Shown here: positions 22,201 to 34,454 of the stretch, piece by piece
Layout: each line of letters opens with the position of its first letter
Position numbering within the stretch: the stretch's first letter is position 1
Assembly: GCA_026724425.1 (NCBI GenBank)
Contig: JAIUCV010000001.1
Span: 1,312,001-1,376,000, forward strand
From: Erythrophleum ivorense
Taxonomy: Eukaryota; Streptophyta; Magnoliopsida; Fabales; Fabaceae
DNA: 64,000 nt
Direction of reading: 5' to 3'
Notes under the pieces: generated by a model
What the model was told of the DNA's origin: nothing
The model's input: the letters and a program-made list of their open reading frames with translations, nothing else
The model's database searches: none
Made by a program: the position numbers and the translations under genes

Positions 22201-24360
22201 TAATTATATCTCTTATTGAAGCACAATAAGCAAGGAACAAGGCTAATAAAGAGTTGATGAATGCATCATGTTTTCTTTTTCTCACTCTTCCACCTATTCT
22301 TTTTTAAAGCTTTTCTCTTTAAATAGCCATCTAGTTGCAAAGAGTCGATACTGATGAAGAAGGCATTGTTCCTTTATCTTCATATTCTTCCAATGACTAA
22401 TATCAAATGTTCAGAACATTGTAATAGCTTCCTTAATGTTCGAATGGATCTTCTTTATAAATGCCGAAGCTTCTCTCTTTCACTAATTCCAGAGCTTCTT
22501 TCTTCAATGAAGCTTTTGTCTCTCTTGTATAGTAAACCAAGGAGTAGTGAGGTAGAAGAGATTTGTTCACAAGGTATTTTCAATTTCTTCCTTTGTAGGG
22601 CATTAATTTCTTCCTTTGATTTAGATGGGACATTTGTACAACACCTTTTAGACTTTTCTTTTCTCTTGATGCCCCATTGTACTTTTTGTATTGTTGAGGA
22701 AGATAAGCCTTTTGCCCATTTTCCATTTTCACATTTTACTGTTTAGATAATAACTTATAAATAGTGTTATGTCAAAAGTGTTGCCTGGAAGATCTCCATT
22801 TGTGCAACTAGACGTTGATCAATGGGCATTGTATTATGAATAAAAAATCTTCTACACATATAAGACAAAGATACACGAGGTCAATTTCTTCATAAATACT
22901 TTATAGGTCCATACTTCTTTGAATCCTAAATACTTTATAGGTCATGGCCCAATGTAGTGTTTAAAATATTTTAGCCCATTAACACAAAAATAGGTTAAAC
23001 AACCAAGTGAATATACATAAACAATCAATGCCTATGCTCTTGGTAGAAAACACTTGCGCCAATAATGCTTAAGTAATCAGGTGAACATAATTTAATTTTT
23101 TGAAAACTTGTTTGACTCAAATTAAGATTTCCATCAAGAAAAATTCTTTAGTTTAAGAGTTGAGTTTCTCAACATGTAGTAGCCCAATTCAATTTCCGTA
23201 GCAAAACATTTTCTTGGTATAAAGATTTTCCAAAAGTATTCTTTTTCCAAAATCTAATCTTTCTCATAATATTGTTTGACATAAATAAAACTCATTTAAA
23301 AATTTATTTGGAGAATTTTTCATCAGAACTTTCCACCCAAAAAAATCTAAAAAAATATATAGAGACAAAGAAATACAAAGAAAGTATGAGGATAAACTTT
23401 TAAGTTCTATTTGGTTTGTTACATTATGAATGTATTCTTTTTTATATAATTTTTTTAATATTTATTATATGCTTATATTTATTATTTTATTTATTAAATT
23501 ATTTTTTTAAAAATAAGAATAGAACAATCATTTCTTATCTCACTTACTTTTATTTATTTATATTTTATACTTTCTTCACCATTATATCCTCTAATCAAAC
23601 ATATTTTTAGTTAGTAAACAATCTACTTTGGTAAGGATTGCCAACAATGACTTCAATATGTCTACTAAATAAATAATTACAATCAATAGATTAGATAACG
23701 AAATATCCGAATTTTTCAGCTCACATTACGCCTCTTCTAGCATGAAAGATAAAGCTTTTTACCAACAGTATTCTTGACTTGGACACTTACTAGTTTTCGC
23801 CCACTCAGTGTTTTATAAATATGCCTCTTGTCATTCTATAATTGCTAATTTCATCTTGTGTGTGTCTTTTCTATTTTATCTTTTGTTAACTATCAGATAT
23901 GAAAACTACACTTGTAAAATTAATGGTCTAAGACAATATTTTGCGTATTGTATTCACAGAAGTTGCTTTTGTTTAAGCAATTGGAGTGATCACCAAATGT
24001 AAATAGTATGCAGATTTTCAAGAACTTTACTCTTATTTGGGGAATGCGTAAGTCCTAAAGAGTATAGAATCCTAGATTGATGAAGTCAATAGAGGCAACA
24101 AAAGTGAGTAAATGAAGTAATTACAACATAGTCGAGGCTCTTATGCTTTTTTGGTATGCTAAACAGCTTCACTGTTTTTTTTTTTTTTTTGCTTTTTGGT
24201 TACAAAGGAGGCATAAAGCTTTGGGGGAGGAGGATGGAGCACGAAAGGTTCGCACCTGTCCATCAGGACTCTTGAATTTAAGTTTAGGAGAAGTGCCACT
24301 TAAACCAGAAGCACTTGGGTAGCTTCATTATGTCTTTGATGATATGTTAGGAGTTTATAT
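22200..24360. other. Intergenic, no gene recognised
   Basis: A 130-codon open frame at 22354-22746 has no recognisable domain and a composition like the surrounding pyrimidine-rich DNA. The region probably contains old transposon debris, but I could not assign it. Confidence 0.4.
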
Positions 24361-24367
24361 TTGTTTT

Positions 24368-24707
24368 TAATAATTATTTTTTATCTTCCTATCACTTTGG
24401 TCCCTTAACTTATTTATTTGTTTTAATTTATGCTTTTAATTCTTTTCTATTTCAATTTAATCTCTTTATTTTCAATTTGTGCCAAATTCATCCTTTATAT
24501 TACATCTATTAATAACTATTTTCAAACATTAAAACAAGTTAAGAGATTATTTTAGAAGTTTAAAAAAACCATTTTAAAAAATTAAATAAAGTTAAAAGAT
24601 GAATATAGTATAAATTACTAGTTAAAGGACTAAATTGAAATCTAAAAAAAAAAAAAGAAATCAAATTAAAACAAATAAATCAATTAAAACACCAAAAATA
24701 ATAATTA
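24368..24707. mobile_element. Foldback MITE-like element
   Basis: A 340-bp non-coding segment whose halves are long imperfect inverted repeats. The left arm TTATTTATTTGTTTTAATTT matches the inverted right arm GATTTATTTGTTTTAATTTG. Both arms begin TAATAATTATTTTT and continue with ATTTCAATTTA. An (ATT)n microsatellite follows at 24716-24744. Confidence 0.55.
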
Positions 24708-24709
24708 AG

Positions 24710-24711
24710 GC

Positions 24712-24745
<34 letters not shown>

Positions 24746-25276
24746 CAAGAGCTTCATTGCATTTCTTGTGATTTTAATTTTGTTTCTAATAATTATTTAT
24801 TATTTTATTAAATAATTTTAAATTTTAATAAATCTATAAAAGTGGTTGATTTATAATTTTGAAGGAAGTTTAATCAAAATATTTTCTTTTCAATTTGCTC
24901 AAAATAAAATTTTCTTTTTAGCCAACTAGACCAAAAATAAAATAAATTTAATTAATTTTTTTTAAAAGAAAGTAACATGTCATTAAATCATTTCTTATAA
25001 AAAGAGAGATTCATTTATTCTTATTTTAAAATATAGATAGAAAACATAAATTACTATATTAAAAAGCTTATTATCCCTATTCAGTCATAATGTTTCTAAT
25101 TTAGTCTGAATTAAGATTATTGGCATTAAATTTTCAAGGACGTATATTGCCCAACCCTCCATGAGATGAGAGATCCAGAAGCTTTCCAAACAAAATCGGT
25201 TTGTTCGGTTTAAGCCCACCCACACCCATCCCTATCCTTGTCCAGAGGCTGAGAACTTGAGCTTGAGCCTTTACCT
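24710..25276. other. Upstream region of the TTM3 gene
   Basis: After an ATT microsatellite and AT-rich DNA, base composition shifts at about 25150 to a C-rich leader directly before the TTM3 start. This short stretch contains no upstream ORF resembling CDC26. Confidence 0.4.
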
Positions 25277-25885
25277 ATGGAAGTGGAGGTGAAGCTCCGT
25301 CTCCCAGACTCAGCCTCTCACCAGAAGCTCTCCGATCTACTCGCACCGTTCCACATCAAAACCTTAATCCAAGAAAACATCTTCTTCGACGGCGCAAACG
25401 CCCAACTCACCTCCAATCTCGCCGTCCTCCGAATCCGATTCTACAATCTCGATAACTGCGTCCTCTCTTTGAAATCGAAACCTGTAATTTCAGGCGGAAT
25501 TAGCCGAATCGAGGAGCGCGAAGAGCCATTTGATCCCGCACTTGGTCGCGCTTGCATCGCAGAGCCATGGAGGCTCTTGAGAATCGAGTCGTCGGAGATA
25601 CTGAAGAGAGTAAGGGATGACTTTCAAATTGGGGAAAAAGGGGACTTTGTCTGCTTAGGTGGATTCAGGAATGTGAGGGGGGTGTATGAGTGGAATGGGT
25701 TGAAATTGGAGGTTGATGAGACCAATTATGATTTTGGGACCAGCTATGAGATAGAATGTGAGAGTTCTGAACCCGAGAAAGCCAAGAAGTTGCTTGAGGA
25801 ATTCCTCAATGAGAATGGTATCAAATACTCTTACTCTCAACTTTCTAAATTTGCTGTTTTCCAGTCCAGGAAGTTGCCTGATTGA
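25277..25885 (+). CDS. TTM3: Triphosphate tunnel metalloenzyme (CYTH family)
   Basis: A single-exon gene of 202 codons. The product is a CYTH/TTM-superfamily enzyme that, in plant TTM3, hydrolyses inorganic triphosphate (tripolyphosphate) using divalent metal ions inside an eight-stranded beta tunnel. The signature ExExK is at residues 2-6 (EVEVK). Other family features are basic residues lining the tunnel (VLRIRF near 49-54, LSLKSKP near 63-69), the acidic SRIEEREE near 76-83 and, near the C-terminus, KLEVDETNYDFGTSYEIECES, which carries the metal-binding acidic residues. Length matches Arabidopsis TTM3 (about 210 residues). Coding GC is clearly higher than in the flanks. Upstream DNA for about 180 bases is C-rich leader. 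In Arabidopsis this ORF is reported to share a transcript with CDC26, which I do not see here. Confidence 0.93.
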   Translation: MEVEVKLRLPDSASHQKLSDLLAPFHIKTLIQENIFFDGANAQLTSNLAVLRIRFYNLDNCVLSLKSKPVISGGISRIEEREEPFDPALGRACIAEPWRLLRIESSEILKRVRDDFQIGEKGDFVCLGGFRNVRGVYEWNGLKLEVDETNYDFGTSYEIECESSEPEKAKKLLEEFLNENGIKYSYSQLSKFAVFQSRKLPD

Positions 25886-27240
25886 GGGAAGTAAGACTCA
25901 CCATTGTGTGAGTGGTAGGAGTAAATTAATATTTTGGTTTTCAAAATATTCTACTTTCTTTTCTTAATTTAGTCTTTTATTTTCAAAGAACTGCTTGTTC
26001 ATATTTCATACTCTAACCTTCGCTGCATGAGCAATTCGATTTGTATTTCGTATTGTTAACTGTAGAATGTTATTAGGAAGGAATAGGTTTGGGGTCCCTT
26101 TTCTTTTTCAATTATGTTGAAGTTGTTCAGAGTGATTTCTAGTCATTAATACAGTACAGTATTCACGTTAACTGAATTTAAAGACTACAAAGGCGTCAAA
26201 AATAAAAGACTGAATTGAGGGGAAAAAAGGGGTGACATCTCACTTTTGATAACAATGTCTGTTTGAGATTGTTTTGATTTTTTGCTTATTTTTAGATTTT
26301 TTTTATAGAGTTTTATGAGAAGTAGTGCGAGAGAGAAATAATTTGTGTTTAACAAAATTATATGATAAGTGTTTTAATCAATATTGTTGTATTTAATAAA
26401 TCTTTAAAAAAACTCCTTGTCAAATTATTAAAAAAACATGTATTTAAGAGGGTATATAAAAAATTAGAGATAATTATAATAATTAATAATCCAAGCATAG
26501 ATACGATTATCTTCCAAAAAAAAATTTGTCACTTTTTATTCTACTTTTTTTTAAAAAAAATTTCTGTTTCGTTTTTATGATATTTTTTTTTTAATTATCA
26601 TTCTGAATCAGAACCAAACGCCTCATTTAATTAAAATAAATACTGTTTTAAAAAAAACTAAACTTCTTCCCTATTATGAATGTAGGGCAATTGTTCACTA
26701 TTATGAATGTAGAATCAGCTTCTCGAGTTAAGAAGGTGTGTTTTTTATCTTGCAAATTGAGTTCGAATTTTAGGGTTAATATTAAAATCACTTAAACGCA
26801 TTTAATCAATACAGAGGATACATTTTACAAATTGTTTAAAAAATTACTCTAAATTGATGCACAAGCTAATCCCAAGATATTATTATAGCGCCAAAAAAAA
26901 AAAGATTGCAACTGGTATGACTTATTTAGGTGCCAAAATTTTGAAAGCTTTATAACTGAAATTTCGCAAAATTTGATAGTGTAGCTCAATTCATTTTGTT
27001 CTAATGAATTGTTATGTGGCCATTTAATTGATCCATTTTTTTACTGTAAAAAATTTCCATAAATATAATCGTAATTATTTAATATCATATATAAATTTAT
27101 TATCATAAAACAAATCTATTAATAAAAAATTTAATTGCATAAAATTTATTTTTTTTAAAAAAGCTTTGGCTTTTTTTTAAACACATTTTGAAATTAAAAT
27201 ATAAAAAGGTGTATTTTTTTTTTTATCATATCATATTTTA
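25886..27240. other. Intergenic region between TTM3 and RPL35
   Basis: The TTM3 3' flank is followed by AT-rich DNA. About 26250-26630 looks like a MITE-type insertion (T/A-rich, bordered by GTTTGAGATTG-like and inverted TTTGGTTCTGATT ends), but the borders are unclear. No gene is seen. Confidence 0.4.
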
Positions 27241-27257
27241 TAGACGATACTTTTGGG

Positions 27258-27344
27258 TGGGCCTCAATATCATGTTCTGAAAACTCAACTGGGCCGATGC
27301 TACAGAAAACAAACATAAGAAGATTAGCGCACGACGATATAAAA
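27258..27344 (+). promoter_or_regulatory. RPL35 promoter: two site II motifs and TATA-like box
   Basis: TGGGCC occurs at 27258-27263 and 27290-27295. These are site II elements, common in plant ribosomal-protein promoters. GATATAAAA at 27336-27344 is a plausible TATA box about 110 bases before the start codon. An AACCC-type (telo-box-like) sequence lies nearby at 27343-27361. Confidence 0.6.
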
Positions 27345-27453
27345 CCCAAAACCTCAAACCCGAACCAGTAGGGTTCCATTCGCATTTCACAGAAACGAAG
27401 ATAGGAACGAAGAGCCGTCAGTGCTGCTGCAAAGCTTGCCGACACAAACAGCA

Positions 27454-29180
27454 ATGGGTAATCTAATCCCTCAACCCTTCCCTGTAATCAAGGATTCTCA
27501 CCAATTTGTGTAATTTGTTTTTTTTTTTTGATTAAAAAATGACATGTTCCAGCGAGGATCAAGGTTCACGAACTCAGGCAGAAAACGAAGGCCGAGTTGC
27601 TGAACCAACTCAAGGATCTCAAGGCTGAGCTTGCTTTGCTCCGTGTTGCTAAGGTCACTGGTGGTGCTCCCAACAAGCTCTCCAAGATGTAATCCTTGCT
27701 TAACTCCCTCTTTGCCTTCATAGGTTTTTCATATTTGTTCTACCCCATGAAGCATCATTGATGCTTGAAAAACGGAAACGTATCGTATTGCACACTTGCT
27801 TAATCCTCGTATCAGATATTATTCCACATTTCAAATTATATTGAAACAATATATATTTTGTCCTGTTGTATCTCGCTTGTAAGGTGTTTGTGTTGAAAAT
27901 TCTTATATCTTGGGAAAGGTAGTGAGATTGTCCACTGAAAAAATATGGGTTTTTCATATTTGCTTTACTCTATGATTGATACTTGATATCACATGACATT
28001 TCAAATTACACTGAAACAATAATTATTTTGTCACATCGTATCTTGTATTTGTGTTTCTTAGGTTTTACTTAACCGCCTATATGGTGCTTGTATTTAAGAT
28101 TCTCATAACTTGATACGCAGAAAGGTGGTGAGATTGTCCATTGCCCAAGTGTTGACGGTGATTTCTCAGACGCAGAAGGCTGCATTGAGGGAAGCCTATA
28201 AAAACAAGAAATATTTGCCTCTTGATCTGCGCCAAAAGAAGACCAGGGCTATTCGCAGACGGCTTACCAAGCACCAGGTAATAACTTGTAGTTTTGGTTT
28301 AACTCAATTCATAATTTTCGTTTTTAGTGATTTTCACTGTCTGATAACAGGTTTTTTTAGTATTATAATTATAGTTCTGAATTTTAATTTATAATGCGGT
28401 CTTCAGTCCTTAGTATTGAATTTGTTTTCTCTTTATAATTTAATTTAAGGCTTGGCATTTGCTATAATATAGTTCAACACGAATCGCCTTATTGGATTTC
28501 ATTATCCTGGTTTGACTTAAACACGTTCGGTGATGCTTCAAGGAACTTGGATATGAAGTTTTAGTCCTGTATTTGGAAGAGTTTACTTAAATTAAATTTT
28601 ATTGATTGTTAACATACTCCAATATGGTAATGCTGCCTGTAAAGCATTGGGCATTCATTCAGACCAAGAATTCACATATGCTTATATCTGATGGTGGGAT
28701 TGCATTGACATGATCATTCTTCTTTTGTTATGTTTCGGTACTCTAAAATACGTCCTTTTGCCCTTTTGCTGTTGAAATTTTGGAGATCTGAAGTAGACAT
28801 TTGCTAGCTTAACAATATATGAAGTGGAGTGAACAACTCCAATATCATGTATTCTTTGGTTAGTGTCTATTTTTATGTAGAAATTTGAAATTGTTGTGTT
28901 ATGAAATTTACATTATTTGTATATTTTGCTGTTATATACTCCGTTTTTAGAAAAAAATTATCTTATCTCAATACTCGTATCTGCACCAGGTATGAGTACC
29001 CGTGCAGCATAGTTGAGTAATAGTTTCTTCTCTATTTGTTGTTGAGCTGGACCATATATTTTTTTTTGTTGCGTTGTTATCATATCTCTGTTCCTGTTTA
29101 TGCAGGCTTCATTGAAGACTGAACGACAGAAGAAGAAGGAGACATACTTTCCTTTGAGGAAATATGCTATTAAGGTGTAG
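27454..29180 (+). CDS. RPL35: 60S ribosomal protein L35 (uL29), four exons
   Basis: The spliced product has 123 residues, the usual length of plant cytosolic L35 (uL29), which sits near the exit tunnel of the large ribosomal subunit. Exons are 27454-27457, 27553-27688, 28121-28277 and 29106-29180. All introns are GT-AG and phases join correctly. Exon 1 holds only ATGG. Exon 2 encodes ARIKVHELRQKTKAELL through NKLSK. Exon 3 encodes KVVRLSIAQVLTVI through RRLTKHQ. Exon 4 encodes ASLKTERQKKKETYFPLRKY and ends AIKV. Lys/Arg content and the KVHELR and VRRSIA-like motifs match the family. Site II elements upstream suggest the usual growth-linked control. Intron 2 contains an internal duplication reaching into exon 3. 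Confidence 0.97.
27720..28143. repeat. Tandem duplication in RPL35 intron 2 with decayed exon-3 start
   Basis: Copy 1 (27720-27937) and copy 2 (27945-28143) are diverged direct repeats sharing GGTTTTTCATATTTG, ACATTTCAAATTA, TGAAACAATA and the final GTGAGATTGTCCA-TG. Copy 2 includes the true exon 3 acceptor and its first coding bases. The copy 1 counterpart (27915-27937) reads AAAGGTAGTGAGATTGTCCA but the acceptor AG has become GG. Confidence 0.8.
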
Positions 29181-32100
29181 GATTCTTGGGGAGAAATCTT
29201 ATCTATTGACTGCCTGCCCATTTGCATCTTTTATAGTAGTTTTCAAGTTTTGATACATCTCAACTTTTAGTTTTGGCTTGGTGGTCTTATTGATTTTATG
29301 TGCTGTTAATTTCGGATCTTCAGACCCACAGGTTTTCTCTCTAAGCTACTAAGTTTCAGCTGAGTGGCAGTCTTAAAAAGTGGATTTATGTTCAACGTTG
29401 AAGAATTACTGAAAATTTCTCCCTTCTTTCATAGCAAGGGATAAGAAGCAAGATACTTGCTTAAAAAAAACTCGCTCCCTTGTCACTCCGTTTTCAAAAA
29501 AATAAATAAATAAATTTTTGGAAGAAAACTTTGGTACATATTTTTTATCTCTGTCATTTGATTTTGTAATAAAGACATCAAAAGGGAGTATTGTAAATAA
29601 TTTAGCGTTTCATAATTGTTTGTTTAAAGAAAATTCACGTTTTTATCTGAAAACCTAAGAACAAATATTAAAAATTTATAGTCAAGTCACTATCCTTTTT
29701 TCAGAAGTGGTTCATATTCTTTTACATCTTTAGAATAATTTGTTTGATTACTTAAGAAGTTAAATAAATAAAAACAAGTATTGTGGCAAACGATATATCA
29801 TAATATACCTTCCTAACGTCTCCTGTGATTGCTTAGAAAACCTCGTAGCTGACTTGAGGAAACGATTTGAGTTGCAAGGTCAAGCGATAAAAAGTATGAA
29901 GGGCGTCAGTATTGGGTCTTATATTAGAGTCAAATATGTTTCTATGTTAAGAATTATGTTTAGGTTTAGGAATATATAATTTCCACTCTTCCATGTTTTA
30001 GAAGAGATGGAAATTTTACAAAATCAAGAATCCTCATATTCTTTCGAGTACGCGCGGCGAACGCACTTGTCCCGACTACAAGGGGCAAAGGTAGAACTCG
30101 AGCAATTGTTTATGTCAAAACCAAGGGCAGAACTACAAGGGGATGTTTGGTGTGTGTATTTGCTGCCTTCATTTTCAACAAAAATAAGAAATGAGTTGAA
30201 AAAAAAAATAAAACAAGATGTTTGGTTGAGTTTCTTAAAAGCATTCTTCAGGAAACACTTCTTAAAAAAGGCCCAAATCTAAGAAAACGATCCCCTTGTA
30301 ATAGCATAGACTATTGTAGGGGTGTAATAAGGAAAGATAAAAGAAATATAATTATGAGAATAAAAATTTTAACTATAAGAAAAAATTGTATTTTAAAAAC
30401 TTTAAATTATAATTAAAAATTTTTAAAATATAATTTTTCTTTTACAGTTAAAATTTTTATCTTTACAATTATATATTTTTTTATCTTCTTTTTCAAAATT
30501 TTCAATCCGTAAAAAAAATTCCAAACCCTTGCTGGACTAGTGTAGGAGATCCGTTCTCCAAATCTATAAGCTCCAAAAAGATGTTTTCACTGTTTTCTTT
30601 TCAAAAGTAAAAAAGTGAAAACTCGAATAAAAATACGGTGGCAATATTGAAATTAATGAGAAAACAAAAGGAAAAGACACACATTTTGGTAAAACTAAAG
30701 AAGACAACTTTAGGTTTTTTTTTTTAAAGTACCTTCTGTTGCAGTGTTTGAAGTCCTTCCTTCGTGAACAGAGACTCTGGTAAGGCTTCTAGCTCTTTGG
30801 TTTCTTAGGTTCATGAATTCTTTTGGTGTACCTCATGATAAACTTCCCAGTGTGATATAAAAACACACACACACTGTCTCTCTCATAAAATCTTATCTTA
30901 GTCTATAAGAACCTCTTTTTTTTTTTTCTGGCCTCATGACATATGTCAGCGTCCTTCCCAACAAGTTTTATTGAATATGTCTTCTCTCCCATTTTTCATG
31001 TTAAACTGAATTCAAAGCTAAGTCGATACATCACCAGCTAAGGCTAAAGCCCTCCATCCTCATTTTATAGAATATTTGAAGTAAACAACTTGAGAGTGTT
31101 GACAATTTTTAATGAAGAGCTCATAAGAAATCGTACAATTGTTGACTTTGGATAATTTTAGACATAATGAACAGCCATCTTATGGAAAAACAAAATCTGC
31201 TGGGAGAATAATGCTTACTGAACTAAAGAAAATAAACAAAAGTTATTCCTCCGTTCCGTGATAAACTTCCGTTTCCAATATGATTTTAGAAGGTTCTCAA
31301 AGTGCAGAAAGGATCTAAAAGTTAGAAATAGAAAGTGTTGCTTTCTTCTTTCACTTGTTGATGTTAAATAGGATAAGACCATCATACAAAAAACTTAGTT
31401 ATACTTTTTCAGAAACTATGGAGATTATATAAGGGTGATCATTATGCAGAAATATGTTGGTAAATCTTATTAAGAAAAAGAATATAGGGGCCAAAACTTC
31501 CCTATTTACATTCGGGGTTTTGCCAGAGTTTTTTCTTTTTGTTTTTTCCCCTTTCGGCTACTCTTAGGTTCTAGCAGAGAAGCTTGATAAATCTCAATTT
31601 TGTATTTTTTTTTTTTTTACTATTTTATGAGACTTATCAAGAGGTTTTAATTAGTATTGAATTAATATTTTTATTTCACCAATTAATTTAATATTCGTGC
31701 TAAATATCATAATTGAATTGATTTAACTGTAAAAGGTCTCAATTTTTATTTTATAGATGACCTAAATTGTAAGAAAGCAAAATACTGGAACATACGAAAA
31801 CACCCAATTGGAGGCCCAAGCTACTAAGAAGCTATGGAAATGATGACCTAACCCATTAAGAATGGAGTCCCAATTCGATCACGACATGGGGTGGACGTAG
31901 AGATCACTATTTAACCCAATTCCCCTTGGCAAGTTCTCGCACCACTTGGCATCCTTTATCCCTATTTGGAATTGTTCCAACCCAGTTTTATCCTATCTCT
32001 ACTCCCAAACACCCTAGCCTTCTTGGAACCCCTAATATCAATTCCTATCATTAACATTGGTGGATTTGATAGAAGGCTAGAGAGAGCTTGACATCAACTC

Positions 32101-34450
32101 TTGGAGAAGAGAGGTATTGGCCATGGCTTGTTTTTCTACGGTGGAGTGCTTCTTTTAGTCAATCTCTTTAGCATTTATTAGAGAGATGCCTTTCTATCAT
32201 TTTTCATGTCATCATTTTATTTAATTTTTCTTTTCTTCATCTTATTTTGGTGTGTAAGTTGTGTTGTACCTAATTATATTGAATATTTTGAGTTGTAGAA
32301 TGCACTTTAGGAATTTAATAATTTGTTTACAAAGAGAATTACATGTGGCATCTTTCAATCAAGCTATTCAACGTAAATTAAAAGATTCTAGTGTTATAAC
32401 TTTTAATTGACTTAAATTCTATGGATTATGTGAATGCATATAAAGTGTCTGATTTATTTTTCATATATGTTATTGATGCTTCGACAATTAATTCTTATAC
32501 TAATATAATTGGCTAAAGTAATGAATCGAGAAATCAAATCTTATTCATTTAAATTTAATGTTTGAATTAATCGGGTCTTTGATTTAGTAATGAATCAAGA
32601 GATGAAATTAAGTTGAGTATCATCTATTCAATAATATATACTATAACCTTGATGAATCAACATGTCAAAAGTTTCTTCAATTAATTTAAGTATTGTAACA
32701 ATGGATCGAAAAAAAAAAATTACAATAACTAAAGCAAGAAAGTTCTATAGATCATTAATTTAGTTAGTGAATTAGTTTTGAATACATTCGCAATATGGTA
32801 CTTTTGGGACTAAATACATTAATCGAGCTTAACCAACTTGAGTCTTTAGAGGGAGGTTAACATCATAAGAAACTTGTTATCTATGATTTAATAAATTGTT
32901 TAATTGTACTACTATATGTTAAGTAGAGCTTTTATCTACTAACTTGAGTAGATAAAATCTTGTTTTGAATCTTTTTATCTTTAAGTTTTATGCCTTTTAT
33001 CTATTTGATAAATTTTTCATATGATTAGCGACCAGAAAAATCTATGATACTACTTGTATATATTGCTCATATTTATAATTGGTTTGTATATGAAAAATAC
33101 ATTTTAAAAACTTAAAACAAATGAAATATTATTTCTTATGCGTTTGACACTTCTACTTAGTTTACTTTATTACTTGAACGAATAATATACTTGTTAGTTA
33201 ATATTTAATATTTACATCAAAGCACTCATCCAAACATTTGCTTTATGGTTTTTTTTTCTTGCTTTCATTATCTAGTATTGTTGGATCACATTTCTCTGCA
33301 TTTTTTAGGGATGTACACATTGTGTACATTCCATTTGAACCATTTAAATTTGATTTGAATTGTTTATATTTTAAGAAACTTATTTTTTATTTTTTATTTT
33401 TTGAATTTGTAATTAAAAAATTATTTTTATTCTATGTTTTGTATCTTTTAAAATAAATAAAAAAATCAAAATCTAACCAAAAAAATTAAACAATGTAAAC
33501 CGTCCAAATTAACAAGAGATGTGCAACCTTTACACATCTTTAAAGATTTGCAAAAACTTACACAACTATACGTAAAGAGTAAATAATAAAAGGAAGACTA
33601 TTGTAAAGGTTTTTCTAAACAAAGAGCCTTCTTTGTTTGAAGCCCTCCTATTTCTCATTTTAGCTCTCTCCTCAAACTCTTTTTTCTTTTTCTTTCATAA
33701 ACGCATTTTTCTTCCTTCATGAAAGCCATTTTACTTCTTTTATAGAAGTTCTTCCTCTTCCATGAAAGATACTTCAACTATAGTGATTTTTTCATTTTTT
33801 TTGTGAAGATGAGCAACTCTTTCTAGATCTACAATAATAGGCATGTCTTTTGAAGAAGAAAGCTCTTCAATTAATAGAATTTTCAAAGGATGGAAAGGTC
33901 TGTTACCTCTCCGTCAAGATTTGCAAGTTTTCTTTTTGTATTTTTATTTGTATTATTGGTAGAAAGTGTTGTATTTTTAGAAAATGTGGGGTTTTTGTTG
34001 ACAGATTTGGTCTCTAATTCCCTAGATGTGTTGTCTTGGTGGATTTTGGTTATTCTCCCCTTTCAGCCTTTGTTCAACCCTGGCGTGTTAACTGGGATTA
34101 AGACTTGCGATCATATTTCCCCAGGGGTGCGGGCTTCTTTATTGGGACAATTAGTATTCTTGTACCATACTAACATTTCTGGTGTTTATAATAAGTCTCG
34201 ATGCCTTTCTTCATTATAAATGTGCTTAAACCTTAAAAATATATATATATAACATCAGCCCACGTAATTAGATGGACTGGGCCAAGACAACCCTCTGGAT
34301 TAAGAAAAACGAAAAATTAATTTTCTTTGTTTTTAATGATAAAACCTACTATCTAATGTCTTATTCTTTTTTGACCAAAAACAAAAACTTATTATTCTCA
34401 ATAAGATTGATTACCTAATTTTTATTATTACAAAAATCAAATGATATAAT
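29181..34450. other. Long intergenic region, no gene recognised
   Basis: The RPL35 3' flank gives way to AT-rich DNA. Open frames at 30007-30282, 33238-33456 and 33890-34219 show no known domain. (AC)n is present near 30865. Apart from a small MITE-like element at 30134-30300, I see only unassignable sequence, probably old transposon debris. Confidence 0.45.
30134..30300. mobile_element. Small MITE-like element
   Basis: A 167-bp segment bounded by TACAAGGGGATGTTTGG and, inverted, TACAAGGGGATCGTTTTC. It is non-coding. The flanks show no clear target duplication. Confidence 0.45.
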
Positions 34451-34454
34451 TTCT

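Noticed and set aside
22354..22746. 130-codon open frame
   Set aside because: No recognisable domain in either orientation and composition like its surroundings. Not supported as a gene.
27194..27454. Minus-strand ORF over the RPL35 promoter
   Set aside because: It overlaps the promoter and leader of RPL35 and has no known motif.
33890..34219. 109-codon open frame
   Set aside because: Hydrophobic start but no family motif, no intron or promoter signals, inside a long gene-poor stretch.
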